Counted from the first letter of the stretch, positions 8,263-17,880 are shown. The stretch is 64,000 nucleotides of DNA from Hyphomonas sp. CY54-11-8 (GCF_000682735.1 NZ_AWFD01000006.1:1-64000); one strand, 5' to 3'. Numbers and translations: made by a program. Notes: a model not told the origin generated them from the sequence alone.

Positions 8263-9771
8263 TCATCCTTGTCCGGAAGGTGCGGCCGGATCGTAGCGGT
8301 CCCGCATGAAGGTGCGAGCAGCAAGGAAATAGAATGCGGCTGCGATGATGAAGATCATGACCGTGGCGACCATGGAATGGCGCAGGCCTTCGGCATAGGC
8401 CGAGCAGAGGGCCGGGCCGTCCGCGCCGAGCTGGTCGACATTCACGCCGCAGAATTTTGGCTCGAAGGTGGCGAACTGGTCCGAAAGGCCCTGGGCCGCC
8501 AGGCTCGAAGACATGAAATGCGTGCTCATCCAGCCGGTGAACATGGGGCCGATGCCGTTGCCGATCAGGGCCACGATGAACAGCAGCACCGAAATGGTGG
8601 TTGCGCGGGCGCGCGGGCTGACGATGCCAGTGCCCACCGTGTACTGGGCGCCGAGATAGGCATAGTGCGTGACGGCCGCGATGACCCAGAAGAAGATCGC
8701 CAGGGTCAGCGACGAGGTCAGGAACGCGAAGGAATAGGCCGGCACAGCGATCAGCAGGCCGACACCGGGCAGCCATGCCGAAACGGCCGGGAATCGGTGT
8801 GACAGTTTTTCGGACAGGTAACCGCCAAGGAATGTCCCGCCTGCGGCAACTGCGGACAGCGGCGCGCCGAACTTCACGGCGGCATCATGCAGGCTGACCC
8901 CGTGCACGCGCATCAGGAACGGCGTCTGGAAAGCAAACAGGCCATAGCCGACAAAGGCCACAAAGGCGGCGCCGAGCGATAGCGTCCAGAAGGTCGGCTT
9001 GCGCCCGAATTCCTTGAAGGCCTCCAGAATGCCGGCCTTCTCAATATGGAGTGACGGCGCGTCTGAGTGTCCGCGCGGCGGCTCCCTCATCGTGAACCAG
9101 ATCAGCGCTGCGATGAGGACGCCGGGCGTGCCGATGACGACAAAGGCAATGCGCCAGCCTTCAACCGTTTCCCAGTTCAGGTGGTCGAACATGAAGCCGA
9201 GGCCGAGGGAATGCAGCCAGTCGCCCATGTCGGGGCCCTTGATGGAGGCGATCGTGCCGCCGAACAGCTGCGCCAGGACGCCGCCGATGGTGACGCCCAT
9301 TGAATAGATGCCGAGCGCGTTGGCGCGGCTCTTCGGCGGGTAGTAATCTGTGATCAGCGAGTTGGCAGGCGGCGTACAGCCGGCTTCACCGATAGCCACG
9401 CCAACGCGGAAGAGGAGCAGCCAGATAAAGCCCGCGGCCAGGCCACAAAGCGCCGTCATGATCGACCAGATGATGATGCAGAGACCGATGATGAACACGC
9501 GGTTGCCGCGGTCGGCCCACATGGCGATCGGAATGCCCATCAGGGCATAGAAGAGGGCAAAGGGCGGGCCGTTCAGCAGGCCCCATTGCGCGTCGCTGAG
9601 GCCGAAGGAATCCATGATCGGCTGGCCGACCACGCCGATCAGCGACCGGTCGATGAAGTTCAGCGTGTAAACCAGCATGAGCGACATCAGGACGTACGTC
9701 CTGTAGCCACGAGAGCCAAAACCGGTGATGTGGCCAGGCTGTGCTGCCTGGCCGGCTGTCGTATCGCTCAT
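8263..9771 (-). CDS. MFS transporter (spinster-like), tandem paralogue
   Basis: A 502-residue, 12-helix MFS protein with the same hallmark blocks as its downstream neighbour: LNFIDRSLIGVVGQP in helix 1, GEAGCTPPANSLITDYY in helix 4/5 and REPPRGHSDAP in the central loop. I chose the ATG at 9771 because GGAGAC lies just upstream and the MFS fold begins 30 residues later; the frame is open for 14 more codons. The two genes probably arose by tandem duplication and diverged, since insertions differ in the loop after helix 12 (here an extra segment with two Cys). Cargo is unknown. Confidence 0.85.
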   Translation of the reverse strand: MSDTTAGQAAQPGHITGFGSRGYRTYVLMSLMLVYTLNFIDRSLIGVVGQPIMDSFGLSDAQWGLLNGPPFALFYALMGIPIAMWADRGNRVFIIGLCIIIWSIMTALCGLAAGFIWLLLFRVGVAIGEAGCTPPANSLITDYYPPKSRANALGIYSMGVTIGGVLAQLFGGTIASIKGPDMGDWLHSLGLGFMFDHLNWETVEGWRIAFVVIGTPGVLIAALIWFTMREPPRGHSDAPSLHIEKAGILEAFKEFGRKPTFWTLSLGAAFVAFVGYGLFAFQTPFLMRVHGVSLHDAAVKFGAPLSAVAAGGTFLGGYLSEKLSHRFPAVSAWLPGVGLLIAVPAYSFAFLTSSLTLAIFFWVIAAVTHYAYLGAQYTVGTGIVSPRARATTISVLLFIVALIGNGIGPMFTGWMSTHFMSSSLAAQGLSDQFATFEPKFCGVNVDQLGADGPALCSAYAEGLRHSMVATVMIFIIAAAFYFLAARTFMRDRYDPAAPSGQG

Positions 9772-9878
9772 GTAGTCTCCTCCGATGCAGCGTTGCCCTT
9801 CTGATCGGAGCATTTGCTGGCGATGTCACCACGGTAGTGCCCCGCGCGCCCGCTGCAAGCCTTATCGTAAGGGAACTG

Positions 9879-10568
9879 TCATATCAGCCCGGCCGAGCGG
9901 AAGCTGGTCACACAGCCCATTCCGGCGGTCAGATGATCATGAACCTCAATCTCGAAGGGAATGCGCGCGTCGATGATTTCGCGTGTCATGTCGATGTCGG
10001 CGCGGGAGAACGTCGTGTCACCCGAAGGGTGGTTGTGCACCAGGATCAGACTGGACGCCGCCAGCTCCAGCGCGCGCCGGGCGATCTCGCGCTGATAGAC
10101 CGGCGCATGGTCGATGTGTGCCCTGGCTCATCACCTCATCGGCAATCAGCTGATTTTTTCCATCGAGGAAAAGCACGCGGAACTGTTCGCGCGTTTCGTG
10201 CGGCATCTCGCGGCGGACATGTTCCAGCAGGGCAGACCAGGACGAGATCACCTCGCGCCTGCGGATTTCCTGAAGACTGGCGCGGCTCTGCAGTTCGGCA
10301 ACGGCTTTCAGATAGGCGGCAACGGTCTCACCGCTCCCATCTACCTTGACGAGATCGGCAGCTGGCGCAGCAAGGACACCGGAGAGACTGCCAAATTTCG
10401 CTTCCGGCGCCTTGGCGATGGCTTCACGTCCCGCCGGGGGAGGAAGGCTATCAGCAGGACTTCGAGAATCTCTTATTCGTCAAGCGCCGCGGCCCCGCGC
10501 GCCAGCAGTTTGCCGCGCCGGCGCTCGCAATGGACCTGCTGGTGAGGTTTGTCTGTTCCGGTTTTCAT
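9879..10568 (-). pseudogene. radC: radC (JAB-domain) pseudogene with stop and frameshifts
   Basis: Reading the reverse strand in three frames rebuilds a full RadC protein. The helix-hairpin-helix part is GETVAAYLKAVAELQ. The JAB part runs from VISSWSALLEHVRREM through FLDGKNQLIADEVMSQGT to ILVHNHPSGDTTFSRADID, and it ends HDHLTAGMGCVTSFRSAGLI. The frame is broken by an in-frame TAA after AAALDE near the N-terminus, a shift after RRDVKP, and a one-base insertion after MSQGT near 10130. Such damage at three places argues for decay rather than a sequencing error. The JAMM residues (HNH...SRAD) are still readable, so inactivation is probably recent. RadC's cellular role is itself unclear. Confidence 0.85.
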
Positions 10569-10703
10569 CCTTAGCGGAGAAACCACGAAAATTCGTTTCG
10601 ACAAAGTGGGTTTGGCGCGCTTGCCGGAGCCGGAATCCTGTGGAAGCGTCAAGCGCATGGCCCGCCAAGAGGCCTGTAGAAAAGAGAAAAAGGGGACACC
10701 AGC

Positions 10704-11342
10704 ATGAAACTGACAAATGCAATCCTGCCAGCACTGGCCTTTGGTCTCGCCGCCTGTGCACACGGCACCCACCCGCACACGCATGCGGATGATGATGCCA
10801 TGACCATAACGGACCATGCCGACCATCCCGACAAGCTGGTCCGGGCCGCCACCGGCGAAATGGTCGACAATCCGTTCCATCCGATCCGGCTCCTGCTGTC
10901 GAACGAGGAATCGTCTGGCGAGGTGACGATCTACGAATTCCTGCTGCCGCCGAAGAGCCCGGGCTCGCCGCCGCACACCCATAGCTTGGAAGACGAGTAT
11001 TTCTACGTCCTCTCCGGCACGCTCGACGTGCTGTCGAATGGTGAGACGCTGCGCCTCAATCCGGGGGACTTCGCCGCCCTGAACCGGGGGCATGCCCACA
11101 TGTTCTGGAATGGCAGCGATACGCCGACCGAACTGATCATGACCACGACCGGCAGCTCGTTCGAAGCGTTCATGAAGACCGCCGCACCGCGCATCGCTGA
11201 AGCGAAGCCAGCCAATGCGGAAGAGGCCGGCGCCGTCATCGGCCAGCTCGCCGCAGAGCACGGCATCATCATATCAATGGAACAGATGCCCGCCGAGGCC
11301 GCGCCGTACTATGCGCCGCCGCCTCCGCCGGAACAGGAATAG
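10704..11342 (+). CDS. Cupin-domain lipoprotein
   Basis: A 212-residue protein with a signal peptide and lipobox LAAC (Cys near residue 18), so it is probably a lipoprotein. It is followed by a His/Asp-rich linker (HGTHPHTHADDDA) that could bind metal. The cupin 2 domain spans about residues 45-155: PPHTHSLEDEYFYVLSG holds the metal-binding HxH and Glu, and LNRGHAHMFWN the last His. Cupins of this type are often oxygenases or sugar-binding proteins; no substrate can be assigned. The tail is Pro-rich. It is convergent with map 4 bp away. Confidence 0.8.
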   Translation: MKLTNAILPALAFGLAACAHGTHPHTHADDDAMTITDHADHPDKLVRAATGEMVDNPFHPIRLLLSNEESSGEVTIYEFLLPPKSPGSPPHTHSLEDEYFYVLSGTLDVLSNGETLRLNPGDFAALNRGHAHMFWNGSDTPTELIMTTTGSSFEAFMKTAAPRIAEAKPANAEEAGAVIGQLAAEHGIIISMEQMPAEAAPYYAPPPPPEQE

Positions 11343-11346
11343 GGGC

Positions 11347-12168
11347 CTAGAGCACCACCTTGTGCGGCTGGTGCCAGCCTTTCGGGCTTGCCGTGAAGAT
11401 CTCCACGCCGTCTTCGGTGACACCGACCGAATGCTCGTATTGGGCCGAGAGCTGGCGGTCGCGCGTCACGGCCGTCCAGCCGTCCGGCAGGATGGCCGCG
11501 TCCTTGCGGCCGAGGTTCAGCATCGGCTCGATCGTGAAGAACATGCCAGGCTTCAGTTCCGGGCCGGTATTGTAGTCGGCGGAGTGGATCACGTTCGGCT
11601 CGTCATGGAAGAGACGGCCAAGGCCGTGGCCGCAGAAATCCTCGACCACGGACATGCGGTTCTTGCGGGCGATCTCGCTGATCGCGCCGCCGATGTCGCC
11701 GAAGCGGTTGCCCGGCTTCACCTGGGCGATGCCGGCCATCATGGCTTCATAGGTGACGTCCATCAGGCGCTCGGCCTTCCGCTTCACTTCGCCGACGCCG
11801 TACATGCGGGAATGGTCGCCGTGCCAGCCATCGATGATGAGGGTCACGTCGATATTGGCGATGTCGCCTTCCTTCAGCGGCTTCGGCCCTGGAATGCCGT
11901 GGCAGATGACGTGGTTCAGCGAGATGCAGGAGGCGTGGCGGTAGCCGCGATAACCGATCGTCGCGGAGGTCGCGCCATGGTCCAGCACGAAGTCGCGGAT
12001 CAGGTTGTCGAGGTGCTCGGTCGTCACGCCCGGCTTCACCTCCGGCACCAGCATGTCGAGGCATTCCGCGACGAGGCGCCCGGCCTTGCGCATGCCTGCG
12101 AAGCCTTCAGCATCATGGATGCGGATTTCGCCCGTGCGCATGGGCAGGAGGAGGTTTGTATCGGTCAT
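11347..12168 (-). CDS. map: Methionine aminopeptidase, type I
   Basis: This enzyme removes the N-terminal methionine from new proteins. The 273-residue chain has the five metal ligands in context: DVTLIIDGWHGDHSR (two Asp), GHGLGRLFHDEPNV (His), FFTIEPML (Glu) and QYEHSVGV (Glu). The substrate-pocket Cys occurs in RGYRHASCISLNHVICHGIP. It has no N-terminal zinc-finger extension. Downstream neighbours are not functionally related, and the OsmC gene lies 62 bp upstream on the same strand. Confidence 0.96.
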   Translation of the reverse strand: MTDTNLLLPMRTGEIRIHDAEGFAGMRKAGRLVAECLDMLVPEVKPGVTTEHLDNLIRDFVLDHGATSATIGYRGYRHASCISLNHVICHGIPGPKPLKEGDIANIDVTLIIDGWHGDHSRMYGVGEVKRKAERLMDVTYEAMMAGIAQVKPGNRFGDIGGAISEIARKNRMSVVEDFCGHGLGRLFHDEPNVIHSADYNTGPELKPGMFFTIEPMLNLGRKDAAILPDGWTAVTRDRQLSAQYEHSVGVTEDGVEIFTASPKGWHQPHKVVL

Positions 12169-12230
12169 CAGGAAACTTTCTGCTTAAGCGCTGCAATGTG
12201 GCAGCAAACAGGGGAAATTTCCACCCTTGC

Positions 12231-12671
12231 TCAGCTGTCGAGCTTCATCTCGAGCGTGATGTCGATGGCGCCAAGCGCAACGGAGACGGGGCATCCGGCC
12301 TTGGCCTTGCCAGCGATCGCGTCGAACACGTCGGATTCAATGCCCGGGACCTTCGCCTCAAGCCCAAGCTCGCTGCGCGTAATCTGGAAGCCGCCGCCAT
12401 CCTTGGGCTCGACCGAGACGGTGGCCTCGGTAAGCAACCGTTCCGCCGGATGACCCGCCTCGGCCAGCAGGTGGGAGAGCTGCATGGTGAAACAGCCGGC
12501 ATGTGCGGCGGCCAGCAATTCCTCCGGATTGGTGCCGGACTTGCCGCTTTTATCCTCGAACCGCGCCTTGAAGGAATAGGGGTGGTCGGCAAGGGCGCCG
12601 CTCTGCGTGCCGAGCGTGCCGGTGCCTTCGCGCAGGTTGCCTTTCCAGACGGCGGTGGCGGTGCGTTTCAT
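12231..12671 (-). CDS. OsmC/Ohr-family peroxidase
   Basis: A 146-residue OsmC-family protein; members reduce organic hydroperoxides using a redox pair of Cys. Both catalytic Cys are present: [13 protein letters not shown] near residue 54 and [13 protein letters not shown] near residue 125. The start is the ATG at 12671, preceded by an AAAGGAGAT Shine-Dalgarno; upstream codons in the same frame are not needed for the fold. This family member resembles OsmC (general stress) more than Ohr. Confidence 0.92.
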   Translation of the reverse strand: MKRTATAVWKGNLREGTGTLGTQSGALADHPYSFKARFEDKSGKSGTNPEELLAAAHAGCFTMQLSHLLAEAGHPAERLLTEATVSVEPKDGGGFQITRSELGLEAKVPGIESDVFDAIAGKAKAGCPVSVALGAIDITLEMKLDS

Positions 12672-12814
12672 GGGGATCTCCTTTCGTTGCAGGACCTGGG
12701 GAAACAATGCGTGACATGCCGCAACGTTCCGGCTTGGCGCGCGGCGTCCGATTTCTGTAGGGTGCCCGCAACCAAGGAAAAAAGTCTCCGATGAGGGGCT
12801 GGGAGGAGCATCCG

Positions 12815-14131
12815 GTGAACTGGCGTCCAAGTGTCTTTCTGTCGTCTTTGGCCATTTTGAGCCTGACGGCCTGTCCCACCGCCGGGGCGGAGGAACCGGA
12901 CGCCATCACGTTTGGCCAGCTGGAGGCAACGGAATCTCCAGCCGGATTTTCCGCCAGCGGACTGGCCGCGCTGGATGGCGCCATGCGTCAGGCGGTTGAT
13001 GACGGGATGGTGCGGGGCGTTTCCACCCTGCTGGTGAAGGATGGACAGGTCATCAATTACGACCAGTACGGCATCCGGCGGGCCGCCGACGAGGCGCCTA
13101 TTACCGAGGACACGATCTTCCGGATCTATTCCATGTCGAAGCCGGTCACCGGCGTGGCGCTGATGACGCTCTATGATGACGGCGCGTTCAGCCTGGATGA
13201 TCCGATCACGAAATTCATTCCCGAACTGGCCGGCCTGAAAGTGTTCGAAGGTTTCGATGAGGCCGGGGAGCCTATCCTCGTCAATGCCGACCGGCCGGCA
13301 ACGATGCGTGAACTGATGAGCCACACGGCGGGGTTCGCCTATGGCCTGTTCAGCGACGACCCGGTCAACAACATGTTCGCGGAGGCGGACGTGCTGGGGT
13401 CGCCGGATCTTGAGACCTACATCTCGCGGCTCGCCACCGTGCCGCTGCTCTACCAGCCAGGCACCAACTGGGCCTACAGCACGGCCGTCGATGTGCAGGG
13501 CTATATCGTCCAGAAGCTGAGCGGGAAGCCGCTGGGCCAATACCTTCAGGATGAAGTCTTTGCGCCGCTCGGCATGGTGGATACCGGCTTCTATGTGCCG
13601 GAGGAGAAACGCGACCGCTTCTCCGAAGTCTTCACGCCGGATGATGAGACCGGCAAGCTGGTGCCGCTGGAGGCGCCGGGCTTCGCATTCCGGGAAGGCG
13701 AGATCGGCATGGAAAAAGGCGGGCATGGCCTCGTCTCGACCATGGGTGACTATGCCCGTTTCTGCCAGATGCTGGTCAATGACGGCGAGTTGAACGGCGC
13801 CCGTATCCTGAAGCCGGAGACGGTGAAGCTGATGCGCACCGATGTCCTGCCGGATGGTGTGAGCCTGTTTTCCGATGGCGTCAGCCCCAATCCGGATATG
13901 GCCGGGATTGGATTCGGGCTGGACTTTGCCGTCTTTGTCGACCCGTCGCTGACCGGGGCCAGCCAGCCGCAGGGCGTCTATTACTGGGGCGGCGCGGCCG
14001 GGACGTGGTTCTGGATCGATCCGGAAAACGACCTCTTTTTTATCGGCATGATCCAGCGGTTTCCGGGCGGTCTCGACCGGTCCATGCGGGCGCAATCGGC
14101 GGATCTCGTTTATCGCGCGCTTGCAGAGTGA
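12815..14131 (+). CDS. Serine hydrolase of the beta-lactamase/esterase (class C-like) family
   Basis: A 438-residue serine hydrolase of the beta-lactamase superfamily. The SxxK nucleophile motif is SMSKP (about residue 108 from the chosen start), with the Tyr motif in NWAYSTAV and an HGL-like GGHGLVSTMGDYARF late in the chain. Most such proteins in this phylum are esterases or DD-peptidases rather than drug-inactivating enzymes. I chose GTG at 12815: it has GGGAGGAG six bases upstream and gives a compact signal peptide ending in LSLTAC, a probable lipobox. An ATG at 12791 would add eight residues. Confidence 0.85.
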   Translation: MNWRPSVFLSSLAILSLTACPTAGAEEPDAITFGQLEATESPAGFSASGLAALDGAMRQAVDDGMVRGVSTLLVKDGQVINYDQYGIRRAADEAPITEDTIFRIYSMSKPVTGVALMTLYDDGAFSLDDPITKFIPELAGLKVFEGFDEAGEPILVNADRPATMRELMSHTAGFAYGLFSDDPVNNMFAEADVLGSPDLETYISRLATVPLLYQPGTNWAYSTAVDVQGYIVQKLSGKPLGQYLQDEVFAPLGMVDTGFYVPEEKRDRFSEVFTPDDETGKLVPLEAPGFAFREGEIGMEKGGHGLVSTMGDYARFCQMLVNDGELNGARILKPETVKLMRTDVLPDGVSLFSDGVSPNPDMAGIGFGLDFAVFVDPSLTGASQPQGVYYWGGAAGTWFWIDPENDLFFIGMIQRFPGGLDRSMRAQSADLVYRALAE

Positions 14132-14154
14132 CGCTGCTTGGGAGATGGAATGGC

Positions 14155-14931
14155 ATGACTGAGCATAGTTCACCCACCGCCGCCGTCCTCCTGATCGGAG
14201 ATGAAATCCTGTCCGGGCGTACCCGCGACATCAATCTCCAGCAGATCGCGACCTATCTGGCCCCGCTCGGCATCCCGGTGCGGGAAAGCCGCACGGTGGG
14301 CGATACCGAAGAGGAAATCGTTGCGGCGGTGAACGAGCTGCGGGTGAAATACACCTATGTCTTCACCACAGGTGGGATCGGCCCGACGCATGATGACATC
14401 ACGGCGGACGCCATCGCCAAGGCTTTCGGGGTCGGCATTTCGGAGCATCCGGAAGTCACCGCCATGCTGGCCGAACGCTACAAGGCCATGGGCACCGAAT
14501 ACACGCCGGCCCGTCGGCGCATGGCGCGCATCCCGCACGGGGCGTCGGTCGTTGCCAATCCGGTGTCCGGCGCGCCAGGCTTCCAGACGGGCAATGTGTT
14601 CACGCTGGCCGGCGTCCCGCAAGTGGCCCGCGCCATGCTGGAAGACATCGGCCCTCGTCTCGAAACCGGCGCCGTCGTTCACAAGATCACGATCCGCGGC
14701 ACGGGCCTCAGGGAAGGGGACATTGCCGAGCCGCTGGGCGCGCTGGCCAAGGAAATGCCGCAGGTCTCCTTCGGCTCCTATCCCTGGTTCCGGACCGTTG
14801 GCGACAATGGGGTCCACCTCGTTGCCTCCACCCTCCATGAAGAGCTGATTGAAGAGGTCGCCGCGAAACTGTCGGCGATCATCGAACAAGCGGGCGTAAG
14901 ACCCGAACGGCTGGAGGATGCCAATACATGA
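14155..14931 (+). CDS. CinA-type molybdopterin-binding (MoCF_biosynth) domain protein
   Basis: A 258-residue protein with the MoCF-binding domain shared by CinA, MogA and MoeA. Signatures are LLIGDEILSGRTRDIN at the N-terminus and FTTGGIGPTHDDITADAIAKAFG near residue 70. It lacks the C-terminal nicotinamide-deamidase domain of full CinA, as in the COG1058 stand-alone group, for which an ADP-ribose/NAD-related pyrophosphatase role has been reported. The start is the ATG at 14155, just after a GGGAGATGG. The stop overlaps the next gene by 4 bp. Confidence 0.85.
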   Translation: MTEHSSPTAAVLLIGDEILSGRTRDINLQQIATYLAPLGIPVRESRTVGDTEEEIVAAVNELRVKYTYVFTTGGIGPTHDDITADAIAKAFGVGISEHPEVTAMLAERYKAMGTEYTPARRRMARIPHGASVVANPVSGAPGFQTGNVFTLAGVPQVARAMLEDIGPRLETGAVVHKITIRGTGLREGDIAEPLGALAKEMPQVSFGSYPWFRTVGDNGVHLVASTLHEELIEEVAAKLSAIIEQAGVRPERLEDANT

Positions 14932-15416
14932 CACAATTCCTGAAGAGAACGCCGGTCATCTGGACGCTGTTCGTCCTGATGATCGTGATCGGTGCCGGAT
15001 TCGGTGTGTTCAAGGAGGCGGTCGGTGGCACCTATCTCGACATGTCGTCTTCCGCCGTGCAGGCGCGCGAGATCGTGGCGGGCATGACCGCAGAACAGCG
15101 CGATGTGCATTTCTGGGTGACCGTGTTGCTGGATACGGCTTACCCGCTGGCCTATGGCGGCTTCCTTGCCGGAATGGCGCTGCGTTTCTTCGGCAGCCTC
15201 GGTACCGCCGCCGCCATGCCGGCCTTTGCGACCATCATTGTGGACCTGACCGAAAACACGGTGCAGGCGCTGGCCCTGAAAGGCTCTGCCGACGTGCTGG
15301 ATGCCAAGGAGTGGCTGACGCCGCTGAAGTTCGGTCTATTCTTCCTGGCTGCGGCGATAGCGCTCGTTGCCCTGATCATCGCCATCGTGAACCTGTTTCG
15401 CCGGAAGCAGGCCTGA
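14928..15416 (+). CDS. Four-helix inner-membrane protein, function unknown
   Basis: A 162-residue protein with about four hydrophobic segments (roughly residues 8-28, 65-83, 88-112 and 133-155) and a basic C-terminus FRRKQA. I do not recognise a named family; the pattern of an LDTAYPLAYGGFLAGM segment followed by DLTENTVQALAL occurs in small uncharacterised membrane proteins of marine alphaproteobacteria. Its start overlaps the CinA-like gene (ATGA), so the two are coupled. The enoyl-CoA hydratase gene follows 33 bp later with its own AAAGGAGG ribosome-binding site. Confidence 0.65.
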   Translation: MTQFLKRTPVIWTLFVLMIVIGAGFGVFKEAVGGTYLDMSSSAVQAREIVAGMTAEQRDVHFWVTVLLDTAYPLAYGGFLAGMALRFFGSLGTAAAMPAFATIIVDLTENTVQALALKGSADVLDAKEWLTPLKFGLFFLAAAIALVALIIAIVNLFRRKQA

Positions 15417-15449
15417 ATATTCCCAGACTGACGAACAAAGGAGGCCATC

Positions 15450-16232
15450 TTGGCTGACGACATCATTCTTGTTGAGCGCGACGGACCGGTTGCGCTCGTG
15501 ACCCTCAACCGGCCGGACGCGTTGAATGCGCTCAGCCGCGCGCTGCGCGCCGAAATCGTGCGCGTGTTCACCGAGCTGAAGGACGATTCGGAGATCCGCG
15601 CTGTCGTGCTGACCGGTGCTGGCCGGGCCTTCACCGCGGGCGTCGACCTGAAAGAGGCTGGCCAGACCGGCTTCGCCCTTGGCGCGGATGAAGACTCCAA
15701 GGCGATCAATATCCTCGCTGCTATGGAAGCCTATCCGTGGCCAATCATTGGCGCGATCAACGGCTTTGCCATCACCGGCGGATTTGAACTCGCCTTGATG
15801 TGTGACGTGCTGCTCGCCTCCGAGAATGCGAAATTCGCTGACACGCATGCCCGCGTCGGCATCGTGCCGGGCTGGGGCCTGTCGCAGAAACTCTCGCGCC
15901 TCATCGGCATCAGCCGCGCCAAGGAACTCTCCTTCACCGGCAATTTCATCGATGCGGAAATGTCGGAACGCTGGGGCCTCGTCAACCGCGTCTACAAGGC
16001 AGACGAACTCGTGCCGGCGGCGATGAAGCTCGCCCATGAAATGTGTGGCACGCAGCCTGTGCTGCTGAAGAAATACAAAGCGCTGATCGATGACGGCTTC
16101 GGCATGCCGTTCGCTGATGCGATGAAGGAAGAAGTGCGCCGCTCGATCGAGCACGCAAATTCCGTCACCGCCGATTCCGTTGAAGAAGCCCGTAAACAGG
16201 TCACCGCCCGTGGCCGCGACCAGCAAGGATAG
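15450..16232 (+). CDS. Enoyl-CoA hydratase/isomerase (crotonase) family
   Basis: A 260-residue crotonase. The oxyanion-hole segments are AFTAGVDLKE (near residue 60) and INGFAITGGFELALMCDVLLAS (near residue 105), with HARVGIVPGWGLSQKLSRLIG after it. The catalytic Glu expected in the VGI/LPGxG block is not present (Val/Pro/Gly at that region), so the exact reaction (hydration, isomerisation or other) is uncertain. It lies 5 bp before a thiolase gene, which suggests fatty-acid or acyl-CoA degradation. AAAGGAGG precedes the chosen start. Confidence 0.85.
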   Translation: MADDIILVERDGPVALVTLNRPDALNALSRALRAEIVRVFTELKDDSEIRAVVLTGAGRAFTAGVDLKEAGQTGFALGADEDSKAINILAAMEAYPWPIIGAINGFAITGGFELALMCDVLLASENAKFADTHARVGIVPGWGLSQKLSRLIGISRAKELSFTGNFIDAEMSERWGLVNRVYKADELVPAAMKLAHEMCGTQPVLLKKYKALIDDGFGMPFADAMKEEVRRSIEHANSVTADSVEEARKQVTARGRDQQG

Positions 16233-16237
16233 TTCCG

Positions 16238-17449
16238 ATGAGAGACGTTGTAATCTGTGAGCCCGTACGTACCGCGGTCGGCGGCTTTGGCGGCAGCTTC
16301 AAGACCGTGCATGCCCATGAGATGGCGAGCCATGTCATCAGCGAGCTGATGAAGCGCACCGGCCTGCCGGCAGAGGCGGTCGAAGACTGCATTTTTGCGC
16401 AATGCTACCCGACCATGGAGGCCCCGGCCTTCGGGCGCATGGTGGCGCTGGACGCTGGTCTCACCACGACGACTGGCGGCTACCAGATCGACCGTCGCTG
16501 CGGATCAGGCCTGCAGGCGGTGATCAATGCGATCATGCAGGTCGGGTCCGGCGCAAACGACCTCGTCATCGCGGGCGGGGCAGAGAGCATGTCGAATGCG
16601 CCCTTCTTCTCCATTGATATGCGCTGGGACATCAAGGGCGACGGCCTGATGCTGCATGACGGCCTTTCCCGCGGGCGTTACACTGCGGGCGGCAAGTACC
16701 ACCCGGTGCCGGGCGGCATGATCGAGACGGCAGAGAACCTGCGCCGTGACTACCAGATCACCCGCGAAGCACAGGACGAGTTCGCCTACAACTCGCACCA
16801 GAAAGCCGCCGCCGCTCAGGCCGCTGGAAAGTTCGATGACGAGATCATTCCGTTCACGGTGAAAGGTCGCAAGTCCGATACGGTGGTGGACAAGGACGAG
16901 CATATCCGCGCCGATTCCACGCTGGAAAAACTTTCCTCTCTCCGCGCCATTCGCGGCAAGGCAGATCCGGACGCTACGGTCACGGCAGGTAACGCTTCCG
17001 GCCAGAACGATGGCGCGGCGGCCTGTATCGTCTGCACGCGCGAAGCGGCCGACAAGTATGGCCTGAAGCCGCTCGGCCGGATGCTGTCCTGGCAGGTAGC
17101 CGGTGTCGGTCCGGAAGTCATGGGCATTGGCCCGGTTCCGTCTTCGGAGAAAGCCATGGCGCGCGCCGGGCTGGAACTGAAGGACATCGACCTGTTCGAA
17201 CTGAATGAAGCCTTCGCATCGCAGGTGCTCGCCTGCACCAAGGCGCTGAACTTCAGTGACGACGACATGACCCGCCTGAACGTCAACGGCTCCGGTATCT
17301 CGCTGGGCCACCCGGTTGGCTGTACGGGCGTGCGCATCCTGACCACGTTGCTGCGTGAGATGGACCGCCGCGAAGCCCGCTATGGTGTCGAGACCATGTG
17401 TATCGGCGGCGGGCAGGGACTGGCTGCTGTCTTCGAGCGCGTCGTCTAG
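16238..17449 (+). CDS. Acetyl-CoA C-acyltransferase (thiolase)
   Basis: A 403-residue thiolase that cleaves 3-ketoacyl-CoA or condenses two acyl-CoAs. The acyl-accepting Cys lies in RRCGSGLQAV (near residue 89). The CoA-binding loop segment is GGMIETAENLRRDY, the catalytic His is in SGISLGHPVGCTGVR and the second Cys in CIGGGQGLAAVFE. The gene immediately follows a crotonase-family gene, so the pair probably works in beta-oxidation. Its stop shares a CTAG with the convergent membrane-protein gene. Confidence 0.93.
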   Translation: MRDVVICEPVRTAVGGFGGSFKTVHAHEMASHVISELMKRTGLPAEAVEDCIFAQCYPTMEAPAFGRMVALDAGLTTTTGGYQIDRRCGSGLQAVINAIMQVGSGANDLVIAGGAESMSNAPFFSIDMRWDIKGDGLMLHDGLSRGRYTAGGKYHPVPGGMIETAENLRRDYQITREAQDEFAYNSHQKAAAAQAAGKFDDEIIPFTVKGRKSDTVVDKDEHIRADSTLEKLSSLRAIRGKADPDATVTAGNASGQNDGAAACIVCTREAADKYGLKPLGRMLSWQVAGVGPEVMGIGPVPSSEKAMARAGLELKDIDLFELNEAFASQVLACTKALNFSDDDMTRLNVNGSGISLGHPVGCTGVRILTTLLREMDRREARYGVETMCIGGGQGLAAVFERVV

Positions 17450-17880
17450 AAAATATCCTCAAGGCGTTCGTGGCGCGTGTTCAGCGCCACGATCAGCGCC
17501 AGGATGAAGACAATGCCGGCCAGCAGGCTGGCAAGGCCGCTGGCGGTGTAAGCAAAGCCGGCGGCCGTCATGTCTCCCGTGCCGGACAGGTACCGGTTGC
17601 GCTCCAGCGTGCCGACCGTCTGGCCGACATAGGCGGCGCTTGCCAGGAAGAAATGGCTGTAGCCGATAATCGCCACGGACAGCGAAGGCCGCGTGCGCAG
17701 GATCAGCAGGTAGACCAGCGCCATGCCGATCGTGCTGACGGTTGTGATGAGGACGGTGGACGCCGCGCTGATCAGCATTGTGCCCATGGCGTCTCCGCCC
17801 GCCATGCGTGCCACGAACAGCTGTGCGGCTGCGCCCAATGCTGCGAGCAGGAACCACAGGAAGGGCAGGGCTTTGAGCAT
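17446..17880 (-). CDS. Four-helix membrane protein, function unknown
   Basis: A 144-residue protein with four hydrophobic segments (about 3-22, 32-60, 68-90 and 108-132), a short ERNRYLSGTGDM loop between helices 3 and 4 and a charged C-terminus. No catalytic motif is seen. The ATG at 17880 is chosen because GGAGGAGAC lies directly upstream; the frame is open 21 codons further without a signal. It is the last chromosomal gene before the mobile-element junction and is not related to the neighbouring thiolase in any way I can see. Confidence 0.65.
   Translation of the reverse strand: MLKALPFLWFLLAALGAAAQLFVARMAGGDAMGTMLISAASTVLITTVSTIGMALVYLLILRTRPSLSVAIIGYSHFFLASAAYVGQTVGTLERNRYLSGTGDMTAAGFAYTASGLASLLAGIVFILALIVALNTRHERLEDIF

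Noticed and set aside
12668..14173. 501-codon reverse-strand frame opposite the serine hydrolase
   Set aside because: The forward strand has a complete SxxK hydrolase with ribosome-binding site; the reverse product is low-complexity antisense sequence without motif.
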